64,000 bases of DNA from Massilia polaris (GCF_012927275.1 NZ_JABBGG010000001.1:496001-560000), one strand, 5' to 3'. Counted from the stretch's first letter, positions 19,313 through 31,700 are shown. Notes: generated from the letters alone by a model not told the origin. Numbers and translations: made by a program.

Positions 19313-19324
19313 TGATAGTTATCA
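19313..19324. promoter_or_regulatory. Palindrome in the rsaL-luxI intergenic region
   Basis: TGATAGTTATCA has perfect 5-bp arms around GT and lies 65 nt upstream of the luxI start, in an AT-rich stretch between the divergent rsaL-like and luxI genes. It is a candidate binding site for the RsaL-like repressor or the LuxR protein. It does not fit the 20-bp CTG-N10-CAG lux-box consensus, so RsaL-like binding is the better guess. Confidence 0.4.
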
Positions 19325-19388
19325 AATTATCGAATCTGCATGATTCTTTTATGCGCGCTGCATAAATTTTCGATAGCGAGGTGACACC

Positions 19389-19976
19389 ATGGCACTGCAA
19401 ATTCGTATCGCGGCACGACGTGATTTCAAATCCAGGGACTTGTGGGAAATGCATTCCCTGCGGGCCAAGGTCTTCAAGGACCGGCTTGGCTGGGAGGTTC
19501 CGGTGCTGAGCGGGATGGAGATCGACGGCTACGACGCACTCGAACCGATGTACATGATGATCCGCGAAGCAGGCGGGCCGCTGCGCGGCTGCTGGCGCCT
19601 GCTGCCGACCGACGGGCCGTACATGCTGAAGGATTCGTTCGCCCAGCTGCTGCACGGCCAGCAGGCGCCGCACCACCCGCGCATCTGGGAACTGAGCCGC
19701 TTCGCCATCGAAACCGAAAACAGCGGTCCGTTTGGCTTTTCCGAGATCACGATGGAGTCGATCGCCGAAGTGATCGCCTACGGCTACCACGAAGGCATCG
19801 ACCAGTACGTCACCGTGACCACCACGGCGATCGAGCGCATGCTGCGCCGCGCCGGCGTCGTGACGCGGCGCTTCGGCGAGCCGTTGAAGATCGGGATCGA
19901 GACCGCGGTGGCCCTGTACGTTGACGTCGCCGCTACCCACGAAGCGATGGCAGAACGGCGCCGGATGGCGTCGTAG
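19389..19976 (+). CDS. Acyl-homoserine-lactone synthase, LuxI family
   Basis: 195 residues, typical for LuxI proteins. It makes an N-acyl-homoserine lactone from SAM and an acyl-ACP. Conserved residues are visible: Arg25, Phe29 and Trp35 (LRAKVFKDRLGW), Asp46 and Asp49 (EIDGYD), Arg70 (CWRLLPT), Glu101 and Arg104 (WELSRFAI). The ATG at 19389 has AGCGAGGTGA upstream. Acyl chain length cannot be read from sequence. It pairs with the LuxR regulator and the RsaL-like repressor upstream and converges with the prolyl oligopeptidase gene. Confidence 0.93.
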   Translation: MALQIRIAARRDFKSRDLWEMHSLRAKVFKDRLGWEVPVLSGMEIDGYDALEPMYMMIREAGGPLRGCWRLLPTDGPYMLKDSFAQLLHGQQAPHHPRIWELSRFAIETENSGPFGFSEITMESIAEVIAYGYHEGIDQYVTVTTTAIERMLRRAGVVTRRFGEPLKIGIETAVALYVDVAATHEAMAERRRMAS

Positions 19977-20034
19977 CGGGGCGCTCGCCCGGCGGCCAAT
20001 GCGGCGCCGGACGGCGCGCGCAGGTGCGCCGCGC

Positions 20035-22122
20035 TTACTTCAGTTGCTTAAGCAGGAAGGAATACGTCAACGCCCACATCTGCGCCTGCTGGTCGTTGTT
20101 GGCCGCGCCGGCGTGGCCGCCCTCGGTATTTTCCCAATACAGCACGTCGTGGCCCTGTTCCTGCATCTTCGCGACCATCTTGCGCGCATGGCCGGGATGG
20201 ACCCGGTCGTCGCGCGTCGAGGTGGTAAACAGCACGCGCGGATAGCGCTTGTCGGCGAACACGTTGTGGTACGGCGAATAGCGCGCGATGTAGCTCCACT
20301 GCGCCGGATCGTCCGGGTCGCCGTATTCGTCCATCCAGGACGCACCTGCCAGCAGCTTGTGGTAGCGCTGCATGTCCAGCAGCGGCACCTGCGACACCAC
20401 CGCGTTGAACAGGTCCGGACGCTGGGTCATCACGGCGCCGACCAGCAGGCCGCCGTTACTGCCGCCCATGATCCCGAGGTGGCGCGGGCTGGTCACCTTG
20501 CGGCGGACCAGGTCCTGGGCCACCGAGATGAAGTCGTCGAACGCGCGCTGGCGCTGGTCCTTCAGCGCGGCCTGGTGCCAGCGCGGCCCGAACTCGCCGC
20601 CGCCGCGGATATTCGCCAGCACATACACGCCGCCCTGGGCCAGCCATGCTTCGCCGGCCACCGAACTGTAGGAAGGCTTGAGCGACACTTCGAAACCGCC
20701 GTAGCCATACAGGACGGTCGGGTTCTTGCCGTTCATCTTCGCGTCTTTGCGCATCACGACAAAGTACGGGACTTTGGCGCCGTCCTTCGACTTCGCCTCG
20801 AACTGGCGCACCGTGTAGGGCGCCGCGTCGAAAAAGGCCGGCATCGACTTGAGCAGCGCGCGGCGGTCGTCGCCAACCTGGCCGAGGTAGAGCGTGGTCG
20901 GGGTCAGGAAGTCGGTGACGCTCAGGAAGTACTGGTCCGAGGCGATCGAATCGACCGCCGTCACGCCGAGCGCGCCGAAGGCCGGCGCGTCGACCGCGCG
21001 GCGCTGCCATTTTCCGTCGACGTGGCGCAGTTCGACCAGGCGGTTGCGGACCTTGTCGAGTTCATTGACCAGCAGCGCGCTGCGGGTCACCGCCACGCCG
21101 TCGAGCGAGCGGGTGGGCGAGGGCGCGAACAGCACCTCGAATTCGCGCCCGCCCTTCATGAAGTCCCTGAAACCGGTCGCCAGCAGCGCTCCCTGGGGAT
21201 AGGTGGTGGCGCCGACGGTCCAGTCGGAGCGCAGCTCCAGCACCAGCTGGTCGCGCACCGTGTAGGCGTTGGCATCGTCCGGCTTGGGGACGCGTACCAG
21301 CTGGCCGCCTTCGCGCACGAACATCTCGCTGGTGTAGAAGGTCACCTGGCGTTCGACGAATTCATTCTCGTGGCCCGGCGTGAAATCCTTCCAGCCGCTG
21401 GCGGCCAGGTCGCCGGTGTTCGCTTCGTACACCAGGCGGGCGTCAAGCAGCGGCGCGCCGCGCTTCCATTCCTTGACGATGCGCGGGTAGCCGGAAGTGG
21501 TCATCGAGCCGGGGCCGAAGTCGGTATTGACAAACACCGTGTCGCGGTCGATCCAGCTGGCGCCGCCTTTCGCTTCCGGCAGCACGAAGCCGTCCCTGAC
21601 GAAGCTGCGGGCTTTGAGGTCGTATTCGCGCACCACATGGGCGTCGCCGCCGCCGCGCGACAGCGCGACCAGGCAGCGCTCGCCGCTCGGCTTGAGGCAG
21701 GATGCCCCGGCCCACACCCAGTTTTCTTTTTCGTCCCTGGCCAGCAGGTCGACGTCGATCACGGTTTCCCATGCCGGTTCGGGCTGCTGGAACGATGCCA
21801 GCGTGGTGCGGCGCCAGATGCCGCGCACGTGGGTGGCGTCGCGCCAGAAGTTGTAGGCGTACTCGCCATGCATGGTCACGAACGGGATGCGCTCCCTGGC
21901 GTTGAGGATGGTCCTCAGGCGCGCGTGCAGGGCCGGGAAGCGCGCTCCCGCCTCCAGCTCCTTGCGCGCGGCCGCGTTGCGCTGTCCGACCCACGCCAGC
22001 GCGCCGGCGCCGTCGACTTCTTCCAGCCACAGGTATTGGTCGGCCGCGGCGGACGGATGTTGCGCGCGCGCGCCAGCCAGCGCGGCCAGTCCCAGCAGGA
22101 TCCCGGTTGCCACTTTTTTCAT
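20035..22122 (-). CDS. Secreted prolyl oligopeptidase family (S9A) serine peptidase
   Basis: About 695 residues. The N-terminal signal peptide [20 protein letters not shown] supports the ATG at 22122 rather than the upstream ATG at 22167, and implies a periplasmic or secreted enzyme. The middle is a seven-bladed propeller. The C-terminal alpha/beta-hydrolase has the nucleophile in [11 protein letters not shown] (Ser near 554), Asp in [10 protein letters not shown] (near 637) and His in EGGHAGA (near 667). S9A enzymes cleave short peptides after proline. Exported homologues are common in Gram-negatives. It converges with luxI; a divergent 181-nt gap separates it from the CHASE kinase. Confidence 0.9.
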   Translation of the reverse strand: MKKVATGILLGLAALAGARAQHPSAAADQYLWLEEVDGAGALAWVGQRNAAARKELEAGARFPALHARLRTILNARERIPFVTMHGEYAYNFWRDATHVRGIWRRTTLASFQQPEPAWETVIDVDLLARDEKENWVWAGASCLKPSGERCLVALSRGGGDAHVVREYDLKARSFVRDGFVLPEAKGGASWIDRDTVFVNTDFGPGSMTTSGYPRIVKEWKRGAPLLDARLVYEANTGDLAASGWKDFTPGHENEFVERQVTFYTSEMFVREGGQLVRVPKPDDANAYTVRDQLVLELRSDWTVGATTYPQGALLATGFRDFMKGGREFEVLFAPSPTRSLDGVAVTRSALLVNELDKVRNRLVELRHVDGKWQRRAVDAPAFGALGVTAVDSIASDQYFLSVTDFLTPTTLYLGQVGDDRRALLKSMPAFFDAAPYTVRQFEAKSKDGAKVPYFVVMRKDAKMNGKNPTVLYGYGGFEVSLKPSYSSVAGEAWLAQGGVYVLANIRGGGEFGPRWHQAALKDQRQRAFDDFISVAQDLVRRKVTSPRHLGIMGGSNGGLLVGAVMTQRPDLFNAVVSQVPLLDMQRYHKLLAGASWMDEYGDPDDPAQWSYIARYSPYHNVFADKRYPRVLFTTSTRDDRVHPGHARKMVAKMQEQGHDVLYWENTEGGHAGAANNDQQAQMWALTYSFLLKQLK

Positions 22123-22303
22123 GGTTGTTCTTTCAATTTTGCGATTTTTCGTTCTGGCAATATGCACCCGACGGAACAGGTCGTCAATCCCGCCGGCGTG
22201 CGGATTTGCTACAGGCCGCCTTGGTTCGGACGCGGCATTAATAGTATGCTTCGAGATACATCATTACACGGGCGCAACTGAGCCCGGACCGAGGCAGCCT
22301 CCA

Positions 22304-25300
22304 ATGAACGATGCGATTCCGCGCAGCATACGCAATCCGGTGACGGGTGGTGCGGCGTCGCGCGCGCTGCTTCTTGGCGCCGGCCTGGTGCTGTCGATGA
22401 TCGTCGGCGCGCTGCTGTACATGGGCGCGCTGCGGACCGCCGATGCGGACGCACGCATGCGCTTCGACGGCGTGGCGCGCAGCGCGCAGTACGCGCTGTC
22501 GGCGCGGATCAAGACCTATGCCGACGTCCTGCGCGGCATGGCGGCGGTATTCCGCACCCACGCCGCGCCGCTGACCCGCGTGCAGTTCCACGACTACATT
22601 TCATCGCTCGACCTGGCGGCCAACTATCCCGCCATCGAAGGCGCCAGCTACGCCGTGCACGTGACCGATGCGCAGCGCGAGGCCTTCGTCGCGTCGGTAC
22701 GCGCCGACCGTAGCGTGGCGCCGGAGGGCTACCCGAATTTCGACATCACGCCGCCCGGCCGCCGGCCCGACTACTTTGTACTGACCTATATCGAGCCGAT
22801 GGCCATGCTGGCCGAGAAATTCGGCACCGATATCGGCGCGCGGCAGCCGGTTTTCAAGGCGCTGGAGCGTTCACGCGACACCGGCCAGCTTGGCGCGTCG
22901 GGACATCCGATCCTGGTCAGCAAACCGACCCCGCATATCGGCCTCGGCATGCGCATGCCGGTGTACCGCACCGGCGCACCGCTTGACAATGTCGAAGACA
23001 GGCGCCGCGCTTACCTTGGCTCGGTGGGGGTCAGTTTTGCCGTGCCTGCGCTGATTCACGGGACGCTCAACGAACTGGCGGTCCCTGGCGTGAAGCTGTC
23101 CTTGTACAGCGCCACCACGCCGGGCGTCGGCACGACGCAAATCGAACCGGGCGACACCCTGCTGTTCAACGACGCCGGCGCCCTCGGCACGGCCGAACGC
23201 GACCAGTACGTCGAGGCGGTGCTGCCGGTGGACTTCAACGGCCTGAAATGGAAAGCGCAGTTCAGGGTCAGGAAGAGCGACGTGTATACGACCTTCGACC
23301 GCTACTTCCCGCAAGTGGCGCTGGTGACCGGGTTTGCCGGCACCATGCTGATCTACGCATTCTTCTTCACCCTGTATTCGTCGCGCCGCAGCGCCGTCGA
23401 ACACCGCGCGCTGCTCGATTCGGTCCTCAACAGCGTCGACGCGCACGTGTATATGAAGGACCGCGAGCGCCGCTACATCTACGTCAACGCCAGGACCGCC
23501 GAGGTGATGGGACGTCGCGCCGAGGAGATCATCGGGCTGCGCGACGCCGACCTGATGGGGCAGCGCCAGGCGGACATGTTCTGGGAACAGGACCAGGCGA
23601 TCTTCGAGCTTGGCGTACGCCAGGCCGGGCAGGGCGAGTTCGTGCGGCCCGACGGCGAAGTGCGCCAGCTGTGGACCGTGAAGGCGCCGGTCAAGGTCGA
23701 CGGCCAGGTCGCCGCCGTCATCGGCCTGTCCACCGACGTCACCGAGCTGCATGAGCTGAAAGCGCAGGCCGATGCGGCCAACCGCGCCAAGAGCAACTTC
23801 CTGTCGAACATGAGCCACGAGATCCGCACGCCGATGAACAGCATCATCGGCATGTCGCACCTGGCGCTCAAGTCGGTCACGCATCCGAAACAGCGCGATT
23901 ACCTCGAGAAGATATTCCACTCGAGCCAGCACCTGCTGGGCATCATCAACGATATCCTCGATTTCTCCAAGATCGAGGCCGGCAAGCTTGACCTGGAAGT
24001 GCTCGACTTCGACATCTGGACGCTGATGCAGAACATCTCGGCCCAGCTGGGCGACGTGGCCGCGCACAAGGGGCTGACGCTGGAATTCGACATCGCACCG
24101 GGACTGTCGCACCAACTGCGCGGCGATCCCTTGCGCCTCGAGCAGGTGCTGCTGAACTTCACCAGCAATGCGATCAAGTTCTCCGAGAACGGCGCGGTGC
24201 GCATCTGCGCGCACCGGCTGGAAGAGAACGAGGGCGAAGTGTTGGTCCGCTTCGAAGTGCGCGACAAGGGCATCGGCATGAGCGAGGATGAACTGGCGGA
24301 CCTGTTCCAGTCGTTCCACCAGGCCGACCCGTCGACCACGCGCAAGTACGGCGGCACCGGCCTCGGCCTCGTCATCAGCAAGCAGCTGGCGGAGCTGATG
24401 GGCGGCGACGTCGGCGCCGAGAGCGTGCCGGGCAAGGGCAGCACCTTCTGGTTCACCGCGCGGCTGGGCAAGTGCGCGACCTTCCTGCCAAGCGGGCCGC
24501 AGCAAGTGCAGCAGTCGGTGCTCGACGAGATCCGCGACGCGTATATCCTGCTGGTCGAGGACAACCCGTTCAGCCAGCAGGTCGGCCAGGAGCTGCTGGA
24601 GGACGTCGATGCGACGGTCGTCATCGCCAACAACGGCAAGGAGGCGATCGACATGATGCTCAAGGAGCGGTTCGACTGCGTGCTGATGGACGTCCAGATG
24701 CCGGTGATGGACGGTTTCGAGGCGACGCGAATGATCCGCTCCGACCCGCGCATGTCCGACACGCTGGTGATCGCCATGACGGCCAACGCCGGCAAGGAAG
24801 ACCGCGAGCGCTGCATCGAGGCGGGCATGGACGAATTCGTGACTAAGCCGATCGCGCCCAACCTGCTGTTCGAGACCATCGCGCGCTGCCTGGCGTCGCG
24901 GCCGCGCCGGCTGGGACGGCGGCGCGCGCCGCAGCCGGCCGCGCAGGCGCCGACGCGCATGACGGCGGCGCCGCTGGTATCGATCGATCCGGGCATGCTC
25001 GACTTGGGCGCGCTGTCGACGACGTTCGGCGGCAACCCGGCCAAGATGCGCAAGTACGCCTTCATGTTCCTCGACTCGGCGCGCGACGGCCTTGCCGAAC
25101 TGGGGCAGGCGCTGGACCGCGCCGACGGCGAGCGCGTCTCCGACCTCGGGCACCGGATCAAATCGTCGGCGCGGGCGGTTGGTGCGACCAGCTTCGGCCA
25201 GCTTTGCCTGGCGCTTGAGACAATGCGCGGGAACTACGAACCTGACCATGCGCGCGACCTGGTGGCGCGCATGTATGCGCTGCTCGAACAGCTGGAGCGC

Positions 25301-25345
25301 CACATCGCGCAGGAGCTTACCGTGACAGAGGAAGATGGCGTTTAG
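22304..25345 (+). CDS. Membrane hybrid histidine kinase: CHASE-PAS-HisKA-ATPase-receiver-Hpt
   Basis: 1013 residues. A transmembrane helix near residues 18-40 and another near 335-358 bracket a periplasmic CHASE domain ([20 protein letters not shown]). A PAS domain lies near 370-485. The dimerisation His is in [16 protein letters not shown] (about 506). The ATPase has [13 protein letters not shown]. The receiver begins [12 protein letters not shown] with acceptor in [14 protein letters not shown]-terminal Hpt domain has its His in [13 protein letters not shown]. It can therefore run a complete His-Asp-His relay, but no response regulator is adjacent. The ATG at 22304 was chosen because it starts just before the first helix. 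CHASE domains bind small ligands. Confidence 0.9.
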   Translation: MNDAIPRSIRNPVTGGAASRALLLGAGLVLSMIVGALLYMGALRTADADARMRFDGVARSAQYALSARIKTYADVLRGMAAVFRTHAAPLTRVQFHDYISSLDLAANYPAIEGASYAVHVTDAQREAFVASVRADRSVAPEGYPNFDITPPGRRPDYFVLTYIEPMAMLAEKFGTDIGARQPVFKALERSRDTGQLGASGHPILVSKPTPHIGLGMRMPVYRTGAPLDNVEDRRRAYLGSVGVSFAVPALIHGTLNELAVPGVKLSLYSATTPGVGTTQIEPGDTLLFNDAGALGTAERDQYVEAVLPVDFNGLKWKAQFRVRKSDVYTTFDRYFPQVALVTGFAGTMLIYAFFFTLYSSRRSAVEHRALLDSVLNSVDAHVYMKDRERRYIYVNARTAEVMGRRAEEIIGLRDADLMGQRQADMFWEQDQAIFELGVRQAGQGEFVRPDGEVRQLWTVKAPVKVDGQVAAVIGLSTDVTELHELKAQADAANRAKSNFLSNMSHEIRTPMNSIIGMSHLALKSVTHPKQRDYLEKIFHSSQHLLGIINDILDFSKIEAGKLDLEVLDFDIWTLMQNISAQLGDVAAHKGLTLEFDIAPGLSHQLRGDPLRLEQVLLNFTSNAIKFSENGAVRICAHRLEENEGEVLVRFEVRDKGIGMSEDELADLFQSFHQADPSTTRKYGGTGLGLVISKQLAELMGGDVGAESVPGKGSTFWFTARLGKCATFLPSGPQQVQQSVLDEIRDAYILLVEDNPFSQQVGQELLEDVDATVVIANNGKEAIDMMLKERFDCVLMDVQMPVMDGFEATRMIRSDPRMSDTLVIAMTANAGKEDRERCIEAGMDEFVTKPIAPNLLFETIARCLASRPRRLGRRRAPQPAAQAPTRMTAAPLVSIDPGMLDLGALSTTFGGNPAKMRKYAFMFLDSARDGLAELGQALDRADGERVSDLGHRIKSSARAVGATSFGQLCLALETMRGNYEPDHARDLVARMYALLEQLERHIAQELTVTEEDGV

Positions 25346-25414
25346 GAGGGCGGGCACGCTTCCGCCGCCGGCGTAAAAAGAGTATCCTGTGCGGTCCCGT
25401 CCAATCGCCACACC

Positions 25415-28400
25415 ATGCCTTCACCCGTAACGCCCGGCCTGCTCATTTTGCACGGCAACCAGATGGAACAACTGCGCGCCGCCGTATTCGGATGGCTGCG
25501 TAACAATCCGCTCGCCCCGCTGGAGCCGGAAACCATGCTGGTGCAGTCGAATGGCGTCGCCGAGTGGCTGAAGATCGCGCTGGCCGAAGAACTGGGCGTG
25601 TGCGCCGCCACCCGCGTGGCGCTGCCCGCGCGCTTTTTGTGGGAGGCTTACCGCGGCATGCTGGGACGCGAGCGCGTCCCGAGCCAGTCCCCGTTCGACA
25701 AGGGCCCGCTGACCTGGCGCCTGATGCGGTTGCTGCCGTCGCTGCTGTCCGATCCTGTATTCCAGCCGCTGTGCCATTTCCTCGGCGACGGCGACCCGGA
25801 GCGCCGCCTGCAGCTGGCCGAGCGCCTGTCGGACCTGTTCGACCAATACCAGGTGTACCGCGCCGACTGGCTGTCCGACTGGGCCGCCGGGCGCGACCAG
25901 CTGCGCAACGCGCGCGGCGAAGCGGTGCCGCTGTCGCCCGACCAGCGCTGGCAGGGACAGCTCTGGCGTGCGGTGATCGACAGCGTGCCGGAACATATGC
26001 GCGGCACCGGGCGCGCCACCATCCACGAACAGTTTGTGCAGGCCAGCGGCCAGGGCCTCGCACCGTCCGGACGGCTGCCGCGCCGCGTCGTGCTGTTCGG
26101 CATATCCGCCTTGCCGTACCAGACCTTGCAGGCAGTGGCCGCGCTGTCGCGCTACACCCAGGTGCTGCTGGCGGTGCCGAATCCGTGCCAGTTCTACTGG
26201 GGCGACATCATCGAAGGGCGCGACCTGCTGACCGCCGCGCGCAAGCGCCAGGGCGCGCGCGCCGGCGTCGACCTGTCCGCCATCCCGCTGGAAGAAATGC
26301 ACGCGCACAGCCACCCCTTGCTGGCAAGCTGGGGACGGCAGGGCCGCGACTTCGTGCGCATGCTCGACGAATTCGACAGCGGTGAACAGGAGCGCTTCGA
26401 GAACGTGCGCATCGACCTGTTCAGCGAAGGCGAGGGCGCCAACCTGCTGGCCCAGGTGCAGGCCGCCGTGCGCGACATGGTCCCGGTGAAGGACCATGAA
26501 CGCGCGCGCCCCGGCGCGGATGACCGTTCGATCGAATTCGCGATCGCCCACAGCGTGCAGCGCGAGGTCGAGGTGCTGCACGACCAGTTGCTGTCGTGGT
26601 TCGAGCGCGACGCCGCCTTGCGCCCGCGCGACGTGGTGGTCATGGTGCCGGACATCGACACCTTCTCGGCGGCGATCCACGCGGTGTTCGACCAGCACAA
26701 GCGCAGCGACCCGCGTTTCATCCCGTTCGAGATTGGCGACGTCAAGGACCGCAGCGTCAATCCGCTGCTGGTCGCCGTCGAATGGCTGCTGCGCCTGCCG
26801 CAGCAGCGTTGCCGCCAGAGCGAAGTGCGCGACCTGCTCGACGTTCCGGCGGTCGCGGCGCGCTTCGGCCTCGATGCCGCCGACCTGCCGACGCTGGGAC
26901 AGTGGATTGAAGGCGCCAGCGTGCGCTGGGGGCTGGACCAGGAGCACCGGGACGGTCTCGGACTGGGTTCGGCGGGCGAACAGAATGCGTGGATCTTCGG
27001 CGTGCGCCGGATGCTGCTCGGTTACGCCAGCGGGGCGGGTGCGAACTTCCGCGATATCGAGCCCTACCCGGAAGTGGGCGGGCTCGATGCCGCGCTGGCC
27101 GGGTCGCTGGCGCAGCTGATCGAAACGCTGCTGGAGTGGCGCGCCGTGCTGTCCTCCTCGCGCACGCCGCGCGAATGGGGTGAGCGCGCGCGGGCACTGC
27201 TCGCCGCCTTCTTCAAGCCCGAAGACGAGGGCGACCGGCTGAGCGTGGCGCAGCTGAACGACGCGCTGCAAGGCTGGCTTGAAACCGTCGAGAACGCGGG
27301 CTACGACGAAAAAGTGCCGCTGGCGGTGCTGCGTGAAGCGTGGCTCGGCGCACTCGACGAGCCGACCCTGAACCACCAGTTCGTGTCCGGCGGCGTGACC
27401 TTCTGCACCTTGATGCCGATGCGCGCGGTGCCTTTCCGCGTGGTGTGCCTGCTCGGCATGAACGACGGCGACTTCCCGCGCCGCGCGCGCCAGGCCGACT
27501 TCGACCTGCTGGCGCTGCCCGGCATGGCGCGGCCCGGCGACCGCTCGCGCCGCGACGACGACCGTTACCTGATGCTCGAAGCCGTGCTGGCGGCCCGCGA
27601 CAAGCTGTATATCAGCTGGGTCGGGCGCAACGTGCGCGATAACAGCGAGCAGCCGGCGTCGGTGCTGGTGTCGCAGCTGCGCGACTACCTTGGCGCGGGC
27701 TGGGAAGTCGATCCGGATGCGCTGACCACCGTGCACGCGCTGCAGCCGTTCAGCCGGCGCTATTTCGAGGAAGGCGGCTTGCTGACCTATGCGGGTGAAT
27801 GGCGCGCCGCGCACGGCGCTGGCGGCGGCGAAGGCGAGCAGGCATTGCCGCCGTACGAACTCGAGTCCGACTACCGCCTGAAGCTGCGCGAACTCGCGGA
27901 CTTCCTGCGCCAGCCCTCGCGCCATTTCTTCCGGCGCCGCCTTGGCGTCTCGTTTGCCGAACCTGACCTGCTGGGTGAGGACGAAGAACCGTTCTCGCTC
28001 GATGCGCTCGAACGCTACTTCCTCGAAGACAGCCTGCTGGACGATGGCAGCGAACAGGAAGCGCGCGATGACGTGCAGGCCGTACTGGAGGCGCGCGCGC
28101 AGCGCCTGGCGCGCGAAGGCGTGCTGCCGATCGGCCTGGTGGGCGAGCTTTGGCAGGAGCAGCTGGTCATGGGGCTGGTGCCGGTACGCAGCGCGTGGCT
28201 GGGGCTGTGTTCGCGTTTCCGGGACGACGCGCCCAAGCTCGCGTTGAGCCTCGATTTCGACGGCATCCATCTTGACGACTGGATCGACAAGCTGCGCGCC
28301 GGTGAAGGAGGGACAGTCTGGCTGATGCAGATGTCCTCGCGCGTACTGAATAAAAAGCGCGCGCTGCGCGGCGACAAACTGATGGGCGCGTGGCTGCGCC

Positions 28401-28795
28401 AGCTGGCCGCTGCCGCCTCCGGCGTCGAAGTCACAGGCTACCTGGTCGGGCGCGACGCGATCGTGACGATGGCGCCGCTGGACCAGTCGCTTGCGCGCAC
28501 CCAGCTTGGCGCATTGGTCGCGCTGTGGCGCCGCAATCTCGACAAGCCGCTGCCGGTGGCCTGCAAGACCGCGCTGGCGCTGGTCCAGGGCGGCGACCCG
28601 CGCGCCACCTACAACGGCGGTTTCGAACTGAGCGGCGAAGTCGCGGACGAGTGCCTCGCGCGTTTGTGGCCGGACTTTGCGGCGCTGGCCTCCGAACCGG
28701 AATGGTTCGACTGCGCCCAAACGATGTACGGGCCGCTGGCCGAATGGATCGAACAGCACGTCCAGGTCCAGGCGCTCGATAAGGATGAAGCATGA
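25415..28795 (+). CDS. recC: Exodeoxyribonuclease V gamma subunit RecC
   Basis: 1126 residues, the normal RecC size. The opening LLILHGNQMEQLRAAVFGWL and QSNGVAEWLKIALAEELGV are characteristic of RecC. It is a helicase-like protein without a working ATP site. In RecBCD it splits the DNA duplex and recognises Chi. The central region retains HSVQREVEVLHDQLLSWFE and FCTLMPMRAVPFRVVCLLG. It is the first gene of the recC-recB-recD operon and overlaps recB by 4 nt (ATGA). The upstream gap to the hybrid kinase is 69 nt with no clear terminator, so some read-through is possible. Confidence 0.95.
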   Translation: MPSPVTPGLLILHGNQMEQLRAAVFGWLRNNPLAPLEPETMLVQSNGVAEWLKIALAEELGVCAATRVALPARFLWEAYRGMLGRERVPSQSPFDKGPLTWRLMRLLPSLLSDPVFQPLCHFLGDGDPERRLQLAERLSDLFDQYQVYRADWLSDWAAGRDQLRNARGEAVPLSPDQRWQGQLWRAVIDSVPEHMRGTGRATIHEQFVQASGQGLAPSGRLPRRVVLFGISALPYQTLQAVAALSRYTQVLLAVPNPCQFYWGDIIEGRDLLTAARKRQGARAGVDLSAIPLEEMHAHSHPLLASWGRQGRDFVRMLDEFDSGEQERFENVRIDLFSEGEGANLLAQVQAAVRDMVPVKDHERARPGADDRSIEFAIAHSVQREVEVLHDQLLSWFERDAALRPRDVVVMVPDIDTFSAAIHAVFDQHKRSDPRFIPFEIGDVKDRSVNPLLVAVEWLLRLPQQRCRQSEVRDLLDVPAVAARFGLDAADLPTLGQWIEGASVRWGLDQEHRDGLGLGSAGEQNAWIFGVRRMLLGYASGAGANFRDIEPYPEVGGLDAALAGSLAQLIETLLEWRAVLSSSRTPREWGERARALLAAFFKPEDEGDRLSVAQLNDALQGWLETVENAGYDEKVPLAVLREAWLGALDEPTLNHQFVSGGVTFCTLMPMRAVPFRVVCLLGMNDGDFPRRARQADFDLLALPGMARPGDRSRRDDDRYLMLEAVLAARDKLYISWVGRNVRDNSEQPASVLVSQLRDYLGAGWEVDPDALTTVHALQPFSRRYFEEGGLLTYAGEWRAAHGAGGGEGEQALPPYELESDYRLKLRELADFLRQPSRHFFRRRLGVSFAEPDLLGEDEEPFSLDALERYFLEDSLLDDGSEQEARDDVQAVLEARAQRLAREGVLPIGLVGELWQEQLVMGLVPVRSAWLGLCSRFRDDAPKLALSLDFDGIHLDDWIDKLRAGEGGTVWLMQMSSRVLNKKRALRGDKLMGAWLRQLAAAASGVEVTGYLVGRDAIVTMAPLDQSLARTQLGALVALWRRNLDKPLPVACKTALALVQGGDPRATYNGGFELSGEVADECLARLWPDFAALASEPEWFDCAQTMYGPLAEWIEQHVQVQALDKDEA

Positions 28796-31700
28796 AGCTT
28801 GAAGCGCTTACTTTTCCGCTGCACGGCTCGCGCCTGATCGAAGCCAGCGCCGGCACCGGCAAGACCTGGACCATCGCCGCGCTGTACCTGCGGCTGGTGC
28901 TCGGGCACGGCGGCGCCGATGGCTTCGCGCGCCCGCTGCTGCCATCCGAGATCCTGGTGATGACCTTTACGCGCGCCGCGACGCGCGAGCTGTCGAACCG
29001 GGTGCGCGAGCGCCTGGTCGAAGCGGCGGCGTATTTCCGCGGCGAGCGTGAACTGGACGATCCTTTCCTGGCCAGCCTGGCCCAGGCCTGCGACAGCAAT
29101 GGCGGGCGGCAGCTTGCCGCGCACCGCCTGGTGCTCGCGGCCGAGACGATGGACGAGGCGGCGATCTTCACGATCGACGCCTGGTGCCAGCGCATGCTGC
29201 GCGAGCACGCGTTCGACAGCGGCAGCCTGTTCGACGAAGAGCTGGTCAGCGACGAGCAGGCGCTGTTCGAGGACGCGGCGCATGACTACTGGCGCCAGAA
29301 CGTCTACCCGCTCAAGAGCGAGGCGCTTTCCAGCCTGCTGGACTGCTGGCCGAATGTCGGGGCGCTGAAGCAATCGGTGCGCGAGCTGGTGCGCCGGGTC
29401 GAGCTGCTCGGCCCATCGTCCGGTGAATCGTTGACGGGATTGATCGCGCGCGTGCAAAGCGAGCAGCAGGTGGCGCTCGCACAGCTGAAGCAGGGCTGGT
29501 TCGACCGCGCCAATGACATGGAACGCTGGATCGCGGGCCAGCGCGACGCCGCGCCGAAATGCTTCAATGGTAACAAGCTGCGCCCGGATTCGCTGGTCAA
29601 ATGGTTCGACGCGCTGCGCGCCTGGGCCGGCGACCCGGTGATGCTGATGCCGGACCTGAACGACACCGCGTGGCACCGGCTGACGCCGGACGGCATCATC
29701 GACGCCTGCAGCAAAGGCTTTATCGCGGACGTTCCCGGGTGTTTTGAATTCACCACAGCGCTGTGGGAGGCGCTGAAGGCAATCGATCCGCTGTCGCACG
29801 CGCTTTACCGCCATGCGGCAGCCAGCATCGCGCTGCGCATGGCGGAGCTGAAGCGGCGCGGCCGCCAGTTCGGCTTTGCCGACATGCTCGACCGCCTGAA
29901 GGCGGCGCTGGAAGGCCCGAATGGCGCAGCGCTGCGCAAGCGCATCACCGACCAGTTCCCGGTGGCGATGGTCGACGAATTCCAGGATACGTCGCCCGAC
30001 CAGTACCGCATTTTCAACCTGCTGTACCGCGTCGCCGACAACGACAGCGGCCACGGGCTGTTCCTGATCGGCGACCCGAAGCAGTCGATCTACGGCTTCC
30101 GCGGCGCCGACATCCACAGCTACCTGTCCGCGCGCACCGCGACCGGCGGGCGCCATTACCAGCTCGGGACCAACTACCGTTCGACGGCCGCGCTGGTGGA
30201 GGCGGTCAACCGCCTGTTCCTGCACGCCGAAGGGCATGGCGATAACTGCGGCTACGCGGCCGGCGCCTTCCGCTTCCGCAAGGGCGACGTCAACCCGCTG
30301 CCATTCGATGCGGTCGGCGCAACCGACAAGTCGCAGAAGCTGGTTGGCGTCGACGGGCCGTACCAGGCGCTCGCGGTCTGCTGCACCGAGCGCGACGACC
30401 TGCGCGCCGACGACTACCGCGACTTTTTTGCGCACCACTGCGCCGAGCATATCGTCGGCGTGCTGAACGACCCGCAGGCCGGGTTCGACGAGAACGGCAC
30501 GTTCACGCGCCTGGTCCCGGCGAATATCGCCATCCTGGTGCGCGACCGGCGCGAGGCCGCCGCGATCCGCAATGCGCTGGCCCGGCGCAAGGTCGCCAGC
30601 GTCTACCTGTCCGACAAGGACTCGGTGCTCGACAGCGACGAGGCGGCGGACCTGCTGCGCTGGCTGCACGCGGTCGCCAATCCCCTCGACGGTTCGCTGG
30701 CGCGGGCGGCGTTCGCTACCCGCACCGCCGGCCTGCCGCTGGCCGAGCTGGCGCGCCTGTCGGCCGACGAGCTGGAATGGGAAGTGCGCGTCGAGCAGCT
30801 CAAGGCGCTGCACACCGTGTGGCAGCGCCAGGGCGTGCTGGCCATGCTGCGCCGCCTCATCCACGAACTTGGACTGCCTTCCGCCCTGCTGCGCGAGGCG
30901 GGCGGCGAACGCCGCCTGACCAACCTGCTGCACCTGGCCGAGCTGCTGCAGTCGGCCAGCAGCCAGCTCGATGGCGAGCAGGCGCTGATCCGCTGGTTCG
31001 CCGAGCAGGTGGCGGGGCAGGGCGAGAGCAGCGACGAGCGCGTGCTGCGCCTCGAGAGCGATGCCGACCTGGTCAAGGTGGTCACGGTGCACAAGTCGAA
31101 AGGCCTTGAGTACCCGCTGGTGTACCTGCCGTTCGCGGTCACCGCGCGCAAGACCGACCGCCGTCACCGCAGCTTCTTCGAATTCGTCACGGCCGACGGC
31201 GTGCGCCGCATCGACCTGGCGCTGTCGGACGAGGCGTTGAACGCGGTCGACCGCGGCCGTATCGAAGAAGACCTGCGCCTGCTGTACGTGGCGCTGACCC
31301 GGGCGCGCCACTTCCTGTGGCTGGGCGTGGCTGCCGTCGCCGCGCCAAAAGGCGGGACCAACCGCCTGCACGATTCGGCGCTCGGCTACCTGCTCGGTGG
31401 CGGCAATCCGATAGCCGCGGCCGACCTGCGCGCTCATTGGGAGCGGCTGCGCGGCGATACCGAGGCGATCGAGCTGCATACGCTGGACGCGCCGGGAGGC
31501 GTGACGATGCTGGAGCGCGCCGATGTGCGTCCAGGCCTGGTCGACGCCGCGCTTTTCGACGGCGACTTCGAGCGCAACTGGTCGGTCGGTTCGTTCACGT
31601 CGCTGACGCGCCAGACCAGTGCGGCGCCGATGCGCGCGCAGGAAGAAACGCTGCTCGAAGAAACCGATGCGACGCCGCTCGTTCGCACTGAAGACGCGCC

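Noticed and set aside
20001-20032. GC-rich hairpin between luxI and the prolyl oligopeptidase as terminator
   Set aside because: Stem of 6-7 bp with a large loop and no T-tract; such folds occur often by chance in this DNA.
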